A stretch of DNA of 64,000 bases from Mesostigma viride (GCA_009746045.1 RPFO01000154.1:9072701-9136700); one strand, 5' to 3'. Counted from the first letter of the stretch, positions 52,801-63,172 are shown. Numbers and translations are program-made. Notes: generated by a model from the letters alone, not told the origin.

Positions 52801-53014
52801 GACTTAGCCATTTTCGGGACTTTGCGACATTGGGACTGTCCCGGCGTCCTGCTACTCTAACGTCATCGCGCGCGGCCGCGGTCGGGACTGCCTACTTGGG
52901 ACTTAGCGTCCTACGTGTGCATGATGTTGAGACTTGAGACGGGAACATGCAGGCAAGGCTTTATTAATCAATAAAATGGTGTTAATCACAAGTCGCTATC
53001 TACATGTACACATG

Positions 53015-53031
53015 ATAGCCCCCGGGGCTAT
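53015..53031 (-). terminator. P3 3' hairpin
   Basis: ATAGCCCC-C-GGGGCTAT, a perfect 8-bp stem about 20 nt after the P3 stop, followed by AATAAA at about 52970-52975 on the minus strand (TTGATTAATAAAGCC). Confidence 0.75.
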
Positions 53032-53050
53032 TCGATAGGATCGTCGCCGC

Positions 53051-54566
53051 TCAGCAGGAGCGGGCGGCGAGCAAGAGCTGGGCGGGCGTCAGCCCGCGCG
53101 CGTGGTACGACGCGACAGTGGGCCGGGCAATGGTTGTCTTCACGAGGGCCACGGCGCGAACCCACTGCGAACCGTCCGCGGCCGTTTCGGTCTCCAGGAT
53201 GACGGAGCCGTGCCTCGCCCGGCCGAGTCCGCACTCGTTGAGGTCGTCGACGGACGGCATATAGGCCAGCGGGGTGGACGGAAAGTCCCGCAGGGGCACC
53301 AATCCGATCGTACGGCCGATGGCGACGCAGCGGGTGAAGACGGGCGCCGAAGTCGGCCCGTCGGGCTGGGCCAGCCACACCTCTGGCCGGCCCAGGCGGG
53401 GCTTGAGCTCCGGGATCTTCTCGATGCAACGGCCTTCCGAGTCCTCGTAACGCTTACCGACGAGGACGCACGCGGTGTCCTTCACGAGCGCCGCCACGAC
53501 GCGCTGGGTCTGCGGCCCAAACGCGCGCCAGTCGCCTATGCGGGCCGAGAAGTCCGGCAGGGCGGACGGTGCGGGCAGGGCGGACGGAACGGACAGGACG
53601 GGCAGGGCGTACGGGACGGAGGAGGACGGGACGGACACTCGGGCGGTCTGGACGGACGTCGGCGCGCTCGACGCGCTGGACTCCTGGCGCCGCGCCGTGC
53701 GAGGCCTCTTGGGCACGGGGGGCTGCGCGGGCGCGTCGACCGTATCCGGCGCCTGGTTGAAGTAGCTGTCGCCGTAGTTGATGAGGAGTTCCTCCCCCTC
53801 GCGGATGTCCCTCAAGGCGTACACGCGGGAGGACAGCAACGCGTCGTTGGGAGTCTTGAACTCGCAGTTCTGAATGCCCCGGCCCTCGTGGTGGTTGATG
53901 AAGGCCGTTTCGTTGCAGTACGTGTCCGCCTCCAGGCACACCGCGTACGTCCGTCCGTCGAAGAGCGTCATACGGTAGCATCCGTCCGTCTTCACCTGGG
54001 CGGACGACGTGTCCAGATCTCCGTCTGGCAGCCTGTAGTACCGCACCAGGGCGCCGCCGTACACCCCGATCTCGTCTCCCGCCGCGAAGTCCCGGCCGGC
54101 GAACGCGCCGAACGGGCCGTGCGGGTCGTTAGCCGGGAGCGCCCTGACGCGGATCCGGTCGTTGAGGGAAGATTCGAGCATCCCGAGCTGGGCGCCCACT
54201 TCGAGCGTCGGGCACCCCGGGGTCACGGGTGCCGACACGTACATTTTTAGCTGGCCGTTGCACCCGGTCATGGGGGCCAGGTGCCGCTCACTGGACAGGA
54301 ACATCCGCCGGAACAGCTTGTGCGCGGCGCGCTCGTTCTTCTCGAATTCTTCTTCGTGTCGGGGGCGCTTGGCCTGCGTCGGGGAAGAAACGGGTCGCAT
54401 ACGCACGGGCAAACAGGTGAGGGAAGAAACGGTGGGTCAGATCGTGTGTGATAACCAGGGAGGCGGGGAGAAGGAAGCCGCGGTTCGAAGGGGAAGAATC
54501 GCTTACCGCGCGGACCTTGGCGGCGGTGCAGGGGTTGGGGGAAGAAACGGTAGCAGCCGATGCCAT
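53051..54566 (-). CDS. P3: SET-domain protein with P2-like C-terminal domain, two exons (left arm)
   Basis: Exon 1 is 54566-54507 (MASAATVSSPNPC...), the intron 133 bp, exon 2 54373-53051; 460 codons, phase 0. SET domain at about residues 92-225: GPFGAFAGRDFAAGDEIGVY (SET start), NETAFINHHEGRG (place of the NHS..PN motif), EELLINYGDSYF (catalytic Tyr region). SET enzymes transfer methyl from S-adenosylmethionine to lysine; here histone or other targets are unknown. A Pro/Ser-rich linker (PSALPAPSALP) follows, then residues 295-460: the domain shared with P2 (FSARIGDWRAFGP, GRTIGLVPLRDF, DGSQWVRAV, YHARGLTPAQLL). No pre-SET or post-SET Cys cluster was seen, so it is a compact SET protein. The right-arm copy is frameshifted. 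Confidence 0.88.
54374..54506 (-). other. P3 intron with TTCTTCCC motifs
   Basis: 133-bp GT-AG intron with GATTCTTCCCCTTC, GTTTCTTCCCTCAC and GTTTCTTCCCCGACGCAG, the last overlapping the polypyrimidine tract. Confidence 0.8.
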
Positions 54567-55170
54567 GGCAAAATAGAGAAGTGTGGGAGGCTAGCTGGGA
54601 GCTGGTTTGCTGGAGTGATGGTCGAAGGAATGACAAGACCCGGGTCCTGTGCCCATTATGTAGTCCTCGGGTGTCCGGCGGTTACGGGATCGACGCACGG
54701 GAGCGATTGGCGAGATCGACGGTGGGTGATTGGCCGGCGCGGACGGGCCTGGACGGACGTATCCACGGCACGCCAATCACGGGCACGCCAATCGGGCGAG
54801 CCAGTCCCGATCGGACGGCTGCCAATCCCCCGGCCGCCAATCGGACGAGCCAATCCCGTCCGGTGATTGGCCCTCTTCTGGACGGACCTGGACGGGCGTA
54901 TCCACGGCACGCCAATCGCGGATCCGCCAATCGGACGGGCCAATCTCGCCCTAGTGATTGGCCGGCCGCGATCGGGTCCCACAAGAGATGGGATGGTCGG
55001 ATGCATGCCACGTGGCGCATATTGATTGGCTGGCGTCTGATCGCCCATCGCGCCATCCCGTCCGATGGGTATAAGTTCTTGGGGGTGTTCGGATCTCGTC
55101 ACCAAGCTCTCCGCTCTCCGCAGCTCAAAAAACCCGCAGCCCTCCCCATTCTTCTCCAAAGCCCCCAAAA
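54567..55170. promoter_or_regulatory. Bidirectional CCAAT-dense promoter between P3 and P4
   Basis: P3 (minus) and P4 (plus) diverge from here. Between 54700 and 55040 there are about a dozen CCAAT boxes in both orientations (GCCAATC/GATTGGC), interleaved with CGTATCCACGGCACGCCAAT repeats and GGACGGACCTGGACGG. TATA-like sequences are GACTACATAATGG for P3 (54650, minus) and GGGTATAAGTTC for P4 (55067). Such density suggests an NF-Y-type factor; this is inference. Confidence 0.75.
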
Positions 55171-55620
55171 ATGGCCCCACGCACCAAGGAGTCCGCCCGC
55201 AGGCAGGCGAATTATTCCATCACGGGACGCTTCCTGGCCGAGCCATGGCGCAACCATCCTCTCGTCACGAAATCATTCGAGGATGAATTCGCAGCGTTCG
55301 CCGAAACGCTGGAAGACCTCCCTATTCCTCCCTCAGGCCAGAGGGTGGATATCGTCGAGGTGGACGCTGGCTCTTCCGCCGCGTCGCCCGTAAAGTCGTT
55401 CTACGACCTCCAGAGGGTCGTTTCGGCCATTCGTTTTGCCCGCGCCGCGAAGAGGGCACGGGTGAACGCGCCGATTGTCGCTGGCGATGCGCCGGTTGAC
55501 GGCAATGTGGCGGGCGCAAGTGACGCTCGGCCCAAGTCTCCACGCGCTGACGTGGATTGTGAGTTGGTGGGCGAGATCGTGACGGCCTCCAGTGGCGAGA
55601 AATTCGTTGTCGCCGAGTGA
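55171..55620 (+). CDS. P4: small unknown basic/acidic protein (left arm)
   Basis: 149 codons from the ATG at 55171, single exon, preceded by a leader with CATTCTTCTCC. Residues 1-50 are basic then mixed (APRTKESARRQANYSITGRF, AEPWRNHPLVTKSFEDEFAA). The middle has VVSAIRFARAAKRARVNAPI, a possible nuclear signal or helix. The end is CELVGEIVTASSGEKFVVAE. Not recognised. The stop is followed by a small ATCCCG/CGGGAT stem and AATAAA at 55685-55690. It points at the palindrome centre, tail to tail with its mirror copy, whose protein is identical. Confidence 0.75.
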   Translation: MAPRTKESARRQANYSITGRFLAEPWRNHPLVTKSFEDEFAAFAETLEDLPIPPSGQRVDIVEVDAGSSAASPVKSFYDLQRVVSAIRFARAAKRARVNAPIVAGDAPVDGNVAGASDARPKSPRADVDCELVGEIVTASSGEKFVVAE

Positions 55621-55684
55621 ACAATGACCCTGGAAATCCCGACTGACGGGATCCACGGAGGCCATTAAATGAAATGGATTGAAT

Positions 55685-55690
55685 AATAAA
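55685..55690 (+). terminator. P4 poly(A) signal AATAAA
   Basis: GAATAATAAAGCG 65 nt after the P4 stop; mirrored at 56656-56661 (minus) for the right copy. Confidence 0.75.
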
Positions 55691-56655
55691 GCGATTGTTA
55701 CCCCATTCTTGTGTGAATGCATGTCCACGTAGATAGGATCGCGCGGAATCTAGGATGGCATGACAAGTGGCATGTTCATAGAGATCCTAGATTCTGTTCA
55801 GGCTGTTCAGGCAATCCGATCCCGCTGACGTCATCGTTGACCATGATGCAATATAGGATTTCGCGACGGAAAACGGCCACGTGGCACGCGCGGAAGTAGC
55901 GTGTAGTGTATCCAGGGTACGGATCACGGAATCAAAAGAGTACGGCCCAAAAAAAATATCTAAAGCGCATAGTATAAAATGAAGAATCTCAGATACGGTG
56001 GATCCTGGGATGTCCAGGGAGGTGTCAGAGATCCGAATATTCGATCGTAACCGTCGCCTGAACAGGATCTGGGACGTCCAGGGACCCTTGGGTGTACGGA
56101 CATGACGTCATCTGCTGACGTCAGCACGCCGAGTCGTCGAGTGGTGACGTCACCAGGTGCCAGCGGAGAAAGCCCGCCCAGGGAGGCACCTGGTGACGTC
56201 ACCACTCGACGACTCGGCGTGCTGACGTCAGCAGATGACGTCATGTCCGTACACCCAAGGGTCCCTGGACGTCCCAGATCCTGTTCAGGCGACGGTTACG
56301 ATCGAATATTCGGATCTCTGACACCTCCCTGGACATCCCAGGATCCACCGTATCTGAGATTCTTCATTTTATACTATGCGCTTTAGATATTTTTTTTGGG
56401 CCGTACTCTTTTGATTCCGTGATCCGTACCCTGGATACACTACACGCTACTTCCGCGCGTGCCACGTGGCCGTTTTCCGTCGCGAAATCCTATATTGCAT
56501 CATGGTCAACGATGACGTCAGCGGGATCGGATTGCCTGAACAGCCTGAACAGAATCTAGGATCTCTATGAACATGCCACTTGTCATGCCATCCTAGATTC
56601 CGCGCGATCCTATCTACGTGGACATGCATTCACACAAGAATGGGGTAACAATCGC
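55691..56655. promoter_or_regulatory. Palindrome centre: non-coding, CRE-rich, 23-nt spacer
   Basis: The arms meet at a spacer 56162-56184 (AGCGGAGAAAGCCCGCCCAG + GGA). TGACGTCA (a perfect CRE/bZIP palindrome) occurs at 56103, 56116 and 56145 and is mirrored at 56194, 56223 and 56236; another is at 55826 with its mirror. ORFs across this region exist identically in both directions and are products of symmetry. The arms are identical for roughly 1 kb either side. Confidence 0.85.
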
Positions 56656-56725
56656 TTTATTATTCAATCCATTTCATTTAATGGCCTCCGTGGATCCCGT
56701 CAGTCGGGATTTCCAGGGTCATTGT

Positions 56726-57175
56726 TCACTCGGCGACAACGAATTTCTCGCCACTGGAGGCCGTCACGATCTCGCCCACCAACTCACAATCCACGTCAGC
56801 GCGTGGAGACTTGGGCCGAGCGTCACTTGCGCCCGCCACATTGCCGTCAACCGGCGCATCGCCAGCGACAATCGGCGCGTTCACCCGTGCCCTCTTCGCG
56901 GCGCGGGCAAAACGAATGGCCGAAACGACCCTCTGGAGGTCGTAGAACGACTTTACGGGCGACGCGGCGGAAGAGCCAGCGTCCACCTCGACGATATCCA
57001 CCCTCTGGCCTGAGGGAGGAATAGGGAGGTCTTCCAGCGTTTCGGCGAACGCTGCGAATTCATCCTCGAATGATTTCGTGACGAGAGGATGGTTGCGCCA
57101 TGGCTCGGCCAGGAAGCGTCCCGTGATGGAATAATTCGCCTGCCTGCGGGCGGACTCCTTGGTGCGTGGGGCCAT
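56726..57175 (-). CDS. P4 mirror copy (right arm)
   Basis: 149 codons, protein identical to the left copy. It converges on the palindrome centre. The leader differs from the left arm at a few bases (GGGGGG against GGGGG before TGTTCGG, and TCTCCC against TCCCC). Confidence 0.75.
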   Translation of the reverse strand: MAPRTKESARRQANYSITGRFLAEPWRNHPLVTKSFEDEFAAFAETLEDLPIPPSGQRVDIVEVDAGSSAASPVKSFYDLQRVVSAIRFARAAKRARVNAPIVAGDAPVDGNVAGASDARPKSPRADVDCELVGEIVTASSGEKFVVAE

Positions 57176-57780
57176 TTTTGGGGGCTTTGGAGAAGAATGG
57201 GAGAGGGTTGCGGGTTTTTCGAGCTGCGGAGAGCGGAGAGCTTGGTGACGAGATCCGAACACCCCCCAAGAACTTATACCCATCGGACGGGATGGCGCGA
57301 TGGGCGATCAGACGCCAGCCAATCAATATGCGCCACGTGGCATGCATCCGACCATCCATCTCTTGTGGGACCCGATCGCGGCCGGCCAATCACTAGGGCG
57401 AGATTGGCCCGTCCGATTGGCGGATCCGCGATTGGCGTGCCGTGGATACGCCCGTCCAGGTCCGTCCAGAAGAGGGCCAATCACCGGACGGGATTGGCTC
57501 GTCCGATTGGCGGCCGGGGGATTGGCAGCCGTCCGATCGGGACTGGCTCGCCCGATTGGCGTGCCCGTGATTGGCGTGCCGTGGATACGTCCGTCCAGGC
57601 CCGTCCGCGCCGGCCAATCACCCACCGTCGATCTCGCCAATCGCTCCCGTGCGTCGATCCCGTAACCGCCGGACACCCGAGGACTACATAATGGGCACAG
57701 GACCCGGGTCTTGTCATTCCTTCGACCATCACTCCAGCAAACCAGCTCCCAGCTAGCCTCCCACACTTCTCTATTTTGCC
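57176..57780. promoter_or_regulatory. Mirror of the bidirectional CCAAT promoter
   Basis: Same dense CCAAT/GATTGG array as 54567-55170 in inverted order, serving P4 (minus) and P3 (plus) copies. TATA-like GACTACATAATGG precedes P3. Confidence 0.7.
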
Positions 57781-59285
57781 ATGGCATCGGCTGCTACCGT
57801 TTCTTCCCCCAACCCCTGCACCGCCGCCAAGGTCCGCGCGGTAAGCGATTCTTCCCCTTCGAACCGCGGCTTCCTTCTCCCCGCCTCCCTGGTTATCACA
57901 CACGATCTGACCCACCGTTTCTTCCCTCACCTGTTTGCCCGTGCGTATCGCCCGTTTCTTCCCCGACGCAGGCCAAGCGCCCCCGACACGAAGAAGAATT
58001 CGAGAAGAACGAGCGCGCCGCGCACAAGCTGTTCCGGCGGATGTTCCTGTCCAGTGAGCGGCACCTGGCCCCCATGACCGGGTGCAACGGCCAGCTAAAA
58101 ATGTACGTGTCGGCCCCGTGACCCCGGGGTGCCCGACGCTCGAAGTGGGCGCCCAGCTCGGGATGCTCGAATCTTCCCTCAACGACCGGATCCGCGTCAG
58201 GGCGCTCCCGGCTAACGACCCGCACGGCCCGTTCGGCGCGTTCGCCGGCCGGGACTTCGCGGCGGGAGACGAGATCGGGGTGTACGGCGGCGCCCTGGTG
58301 CGGTACTACAGGCTGCCAGACGGAGATCTGGACACGTCGTCCGCCCAGGTGAAGACGGACGGATGCTACCGTCTGACGCTCTTCGACGGACGGACGTACG
58401 CGGTGTGCCTGGAGGCGGACACGTACTGCAACGAAACGGCCTTCATCAACCAACGAGGGCCGGGGCATTCAGAACTGCGAGTTCAAGACTCCCAACGACG
58501 CGTTGCTGTCCTCCCGCGTGTACGCCTTGAGGGACATCCGCGAGGGGGAGGAACTCCTCATCAACTACGGCGACAGCTACTTCAACCAGCGCCGGATACG
58601 GTCGACGCGCCCGCGCAGCCCCCCGTGCCCAAGAGGCCTCGCACGGCGCGGCGCCAGGAGTCCAGCGCGTCGAGCGCGCCGACGTCCGTCCAGACCGCCC
58701 GAGTCCGTCCCGTCCTCCTCAATCCCGTACGCCCTGCCCGTCCAGTCCGTTCCGTCCGCCCTGCCCGCACCGTCCGCCCTGCCGGACTTCTCGGCCCGCA
58801 TAGGCGACTGGCGCGCGTTCGGGCCGCAGACCCAGCGCGTCGTGGCGGCGCTCGTGAAGGACACCGCGTGCGTCCTCGTCGGTAAGCGTTACGAGGACTC
58901 GAAGGCCTGCGTCGAGAAGATCCCGGAGCTCAAGCCCCGCCTGGGCCGGCCAGAGGAGTGGCTGGCCCAGCCCGACGGGCCGACTTCGGCGCCCGTCTTC
59001 ACCCGCTGCGTCGCCATCGGCCGTACGATCGGATTGGTGCCCCTGCGGGACTTTCCGTCCACCCCGCTGGCCTATATGCCGTCCGTCGACGACCTCAACG
59101 AGTGCGGACTCGGCCGGGCGAGGCACGGCTCCGTCATCCTGGAGACCGAAACGGCCGCGGACGGTTCGCAGTGGGTTCGCGCCGTGGCCCTCGTGAAGAC
59201 AACCATTGCCCGGCCCACTGTCGCGTCGTACCACGCGCGCGGGCTGACGCCCGCCCAGCTCTTGCTCGCCGCCCGCTCCTGCTGA
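57781..59285 (+). pseudogene. P3 mirror copy, frameshifted SET gene (right arm)
   Basis: Exon 1 57781-57840 and exon 2 from 57972 follow the left-arm structure. Relative to the left arm there is a 1-nt loss near 58112 (GTGTCGGCCCCGTGACC), a 2-nt loss near 58452, further losses near 58590 and 58710, and changes near 58900. The SET and C-terminal domains are each readable but in different frames. As written it cannot make the full protein. Confidence 0.85.
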
Positions 59286-59370
59286 GCGGCGACGATCCTA
59301 TCGAATAGCCCCGGGGGCTATCATGTGTACATGTAGATAGCGACTTGTGATTAACACCATTTTATTGATT

Positions 59371-59376
59371 AATAAA
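59371..59376 (+). terminator. AATAAA of P3 mirror copy
   Basis: TTGATTAATAAAGCC, preceded by the ATAGCCCC/GGGGCTAT hairpin at about 59305-59321. Confidence 0.75.
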
Positions 59377-59881
59377 GCCTTGCCTGCATGTTCCCGTCTC
59401 AAGTCTCAACATCATGCACACGTAGGACGCTAAGTCCCAAGTAGGCAGTCCCGACCGCGGCCGCGCGCGATGACGTTAGAGTAGCAGGACGCCGGGACAG
59501 TCCCAATGTCGCAAAGTCCCGAAAATGGCTAAGTCCCGAAATCGCTAAGTCCAGGCCGCGGTATGGCTCGCCGGCGTCCCATTGGTGGATACTAACATAC
59601 ATCGGTGGATACTAGCGCATCTCCACGGTAACGATGGCGCGGCGCGGGAGATGCCCGGCCCATCCGACGGTCGGCCGTGATTGGCACACGATCGGCGTTA
59701 TCCACGGAGGGTGATTGGCAACCCTCCGATCGCGGCGAATCCGGAGCGTCCGTTCGCCCACGAAAAACGCATAAAGAGGAGGACAACCGGACTGTCCGGG
59801 CATCCTGCTCTCCAGCTCTCTCGAGTCCAGCTCTCCAGCTCTCTCCGACTCTCCAACTCTCTCCCCACCAATTCTTCCTCC

Positions 59882-61044
59882 ATGGATTCCGCACAGACGC
59901 CCGACCTGCGCTGCCTCTCCGAACTGTCCTTCGACATCCTGCGCCTGTTCCCCGAAAAGGTGAGACCCACATTCTTCCCCCATCTAGCCATCCTCGCGCA
60001 TGTCTGGCCCCTCGAATTCTTCCCTCTAACACACTCGCGCATCTTATGCTCGCATCCGCACCATGCAGGACGTGGACATCATGGAGGGCCTGGGATGGGG
60101 AAGCTTCCCGACGCTCGACGAGATCGACCCGGACTGCGCCGGGGCGGCGTCCGGCGGCGAATCGACCCCGGACAGCCCCGCGGACACCGCGCTCGTCGCC
60201 GCGCCTCCCCCGCCCCCCGAAGGCGCGCGAGTGGGGCCGTGGACGTACCTCCTGCTGGCGGACATCACCGACTCCTCCAGCCAAGTGGTCGGCCCGCTCA
60301 AGCACAGCGCGCCGGTCAGCTCGTTCGCGGACGCCTACGGCTTCCCCGCCTCCGTCCACGAAACGGGCACGTGGGCGCAGGGCTCCGACACCGTCCTCCC
60401 GCCCACGCCGGCGCCCGCGCCCGCGCCTCGTCCCGCGCCCGCCCCTCGTCCCGCGACCAAGAAGCGGCCCGCCGCCGAGATGACGGCGGACGACAGCGAG
60501 TTTCCGGACTTCTCCGACCGCGTCAAGGACTGGCCCGCATTCGGCCCCCTGACCAAGCGACACCTGGCCTCATCCGTGTTGCGCACGTGGCGCGCGACCC
60601 GACCGTGCGAAGGCAAGACGACGCCAAGGGCCGCACGCGCTGGGTCGACTCCGCGGGGAAGTTCGTGGAAGTAATTCCGCGTACGAAGTCGGCGTCGGGG
60701 CCGACTACTGGCTGAGCGAGCCGGCGACCGCGTCGGACGGCACTGTGTACAGCGTCTTCCGCCACGCCGGCCGGCCGGGGCGCACGATCGGACTTGTCCC
60801 ACTGAGGGACTTCGCTCGCAGCCCGCTCGCTGCGATCCTGTCCTCGCACGAGGCGCGTCGGGCCGGCCTTTCCAAGCGGCCAAATGCCAACGTGTTCCTG
60901 GAGTACGAGCGGAGGACGGACGGGTCCACCTGGGTGCGCGCCGTGTGCATCAGCTCCATCCCGCCCAGCCGCGGCGTGCCCGCCGTATACCACGAGGACG
61001 GCGTGTCCCCGGCCCGCGTCCTCGCCGACGCGCGCGCCGCGTGA
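59882..61044 (+). pseudogene. P2 mirror copy, frameshifted (right arm)
   Basis: Exon 1 59882-59959, intron, exon 2 from 60069. Exon 1 differs by two adjacent substitutions (RLF against RMF in the left arm). A 3-nt in-frame deletion lies near 60355. Single-base losses near 60580 (TTT to TT) and 60680 (GG to G) break the frame before the shared C-terminal domain, which resumes in another frame to 61044. Confidence 0.85.
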
Positions 61045-61097
61045 GGTAGATAGCCAGGGTAGATAGGAGATACGTGCTTTAACCCCGCCTATTTATG

Positions 61098-61103
61098 AAT
61101 AAA
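61098..61103 (+). terminator. AATAAA of P2 mirror copy
   Basis: ATTTATGAATAAAAGAGTG, about 55 nt after the P2 stop. The left-arm equivalent is at about 51229-51234 (minus). Confidence 0.7.
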
Positions 61104-61383
61104 AGAGTGTATGAACCCTATTCAATGAGTCCCATCATGTTCCCACGGTAGCTAGATGCGCATAGCTAGGACCGCGGACCCGCGAATTCGGCCAAGTCCC
61201 AAGCCCGCTATCCGGGCGCGTCCGTGCGTTGACGCCACGTATCTTATGCTTACATCGTCACCGTCTAGGTCCGTCCGGTCACTCGGTAGTACGCGCGCCT
61301 TTCATTGGTGGATACTAGGAGTACGGCGCCAGAAGAGAGGTGCGGTTCACCCGCCCCGTGGATCTCCCGCCGAACGGAGCGAT

Positions 61384-62248
61384 CCGATTGGAGGATACTC
61401 GGAGCACTGCGCCGATTCGGCCCGAAAGGGAGGCGCAGCCCGTTCCACCCCTCTTTTTGCCCTATTCACCCCTTTTTTTGACCCCCGAAAACCCCCTTCC
61501 CGACCCCCGAAAAAGGCCTGTTCCGGTGTTCCGGCCCACCCCCCCTGGGCCGGTATCATTCTGAAAAAAAAATTTTCCTGGGACCGAAATCCTTCGTTTT
61601 GGACTTAGCCGTTTTCAGCCTCCTCTTCCCCTTTCTCTCCCTTCCTTCCTTCCTCTCTCTCCATCCCTTCCTTCCCTCTCTCCCTTTCTCCTCTCCTTCC
61701 TCCCTATATATCCATGGAATAGGGTCTATCTATTTATTTTCCTATTATCTACTTTTTAGAATGATACCGGAACCACCCTCCCGGAAATAGGATATATGAG
61801 ACGGTGTCCTATTCACGCCCACGGTTAAATAGGACGAATAGCCGCCTATATATACCGTTCCTATTCCCGGAGGGGGCGTGCCGGTATTCTTCTAAAAAGT
61901 AGATAATAGGAAAATATATAGACCCCCTATACCCTGGATATATAGGGACGGGAAGGGAGAGGAGAAGAGATAGGGAGAGGAGAGAGAAAGGAGAGAGAGA
62001 AGGAGAGAGGGAGAGAGGGAGAGGCCGAAATCGGCTAAGTCCGAAAACGCCATTTTCCTGGCCAGAATTTTTTTTTTTCAAATGATACCGGCCCAGGGGG
62101 GGTGGGCCGGAACACTGGAACAGGGCTTTTTTAGGGGTCGGGAAGGGGGTTTTCGGGGGTCAATAATAGGGGTTAAGAGGGCGGAAAGGGGAGGTGGAAC
62201 AGAGGGTACACCCGTCTCTGGCGCGGCGCTTGGAGTATCCACCAATAG
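61384..62248. repeat. Nested imperfect palindrome, right-arm copy
   Basis: Inverted copy of 50076-50941 with the same internal symmetry; nearly unchanged between arms. Confidence 0.85.
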
Positions 62249-62459
62249 GATACGAGCGAGCGTCCGATCGGATCGGTTGGCGCGGCGCAGGCAGAGTGAT
62301 TGGCACACCGTGGATCGGAGGATCATCCTGGCCGTCCGTGGGAACCCGTCGCCACTACATAAGCGGGACACCCGCTCTGTCCGGGCATCCCACGCAACGA
62401 GCTCTCACTCGAGACACTGCCTCGAAAGCCCTCTCCCCATCTCCCGAAATCTTCCCCGA
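62249..62459 (+). promoter_or_regulatory. P1 promoter, right-arm copy
   Basis: GATTGGCACACCG CCAAT box, CTACATAAGCGG TATA-like element, CTCTGTCCGGGCATCC, leader with AATCTTCCCCGA before the ATG. Confidence 0.65.
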
Positions 62460-63172
62460 ATGGCCACTCCCAATTCCTCCCCGGTGTCCGGCGCGGTTGT
62501 CCAGGTAAGAATCGAGTGCGCGAGGACTCTCTCTCTGTCCGCCATTCTTCCCCGAGTCTGTTCGCGTGTCCGCTTGTCCTGTTTCTCTCGCTGACCTCGA
62601 TCGTGCATTCTTCCCTCGCGTGCTGTCCGCGCCCCCCGCAGGCCGACACGGTTCCCCAGGCGCCCGGGGCGCCCCGAAAGCCGCGCGAGGGAGACGATTC
62701 TTACCTGACCCACAAGCAGGCCGCCGCGGCCCGTCGCGACCCGATCCGGCCTCGCAAGCTGTTCAAGAAGCCCCACGCCCATTGCCGACGGTGCGGGCGC
62801 AGGACGACGCGCGTGGCGCTCATGATGGTGAAGCGGCATTTCCACGGGGGCGAGGAATGCGACATCCTCTGCCGTCGCTGCCGCGAACATGATGGGTTTT
62901 TCGAATGGCGCCAAGACTACGCGCGCGTCTGCGATTACCAGATCGCCGAAGAGGCCGGCGAGCAGGTCCTCAGGGACTTCGGCCACCCCTCCGCGGCCTG
63001 TGACAAGAAGTGCAGACTCGTCCGCGAACGCTCCGAGGGGGACGTTATTGATGACATGTTCAACGAGAATTTTGACCCGTTCGACGAGGACGACGAGTGG
63101 AACCCACGCTGGAACCGCGAGTCCGACGGGGACCTGGATGAGTCCGAGGGCGATGACCTGTCGGATTTTTAG
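62460..63172 (+). CDS. P1 mirror copy, intact (right arm)
   Basis: Exons 62460-62504 and 62642-63172, 191 codons, same protein as the left copy. Intact despite frameshifts in its neighbours. Confidence 0.82.

Larger units (their letters stand above)
48296..56161. repeat. Left arm of the giant palindrome
   Basis: Base 56161 pairs with 56185, and near the centre position x pairs with 112346 minus x. The opposite end, 64000, pairs with 48296 after about 50 nt of net deletion in the right arm. The arm holds P1, P2 and P3 (minus) and P4 (plus), all with open frames, plus tandem arrays and a nested inverted repeat. The true outer boundary is unknown because the right arm runs off the window. Confidence 0.95.

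Noticed and set aside
55333-55728. 131-codon ORF antisense to P4
   Set aside because: Shadow of the GC-rich P4 coding frame. P4 has the better start, leader and poly(A) signal.
56162-56184. Sequencing-adapter remnant in the palindrome spacer
   Set aside because: The 23-nt spacer does not resemble the long-read hairpin adapter I know. A fold-back artefact without adapter remains possible and is listed as a finding.
55960-56386. Identical 94-codon ORFs on both strands at the palindrome centre
   Set aside because: They are mirror images created by the symmetry, overlap each other, and lack codon structure or promoter.
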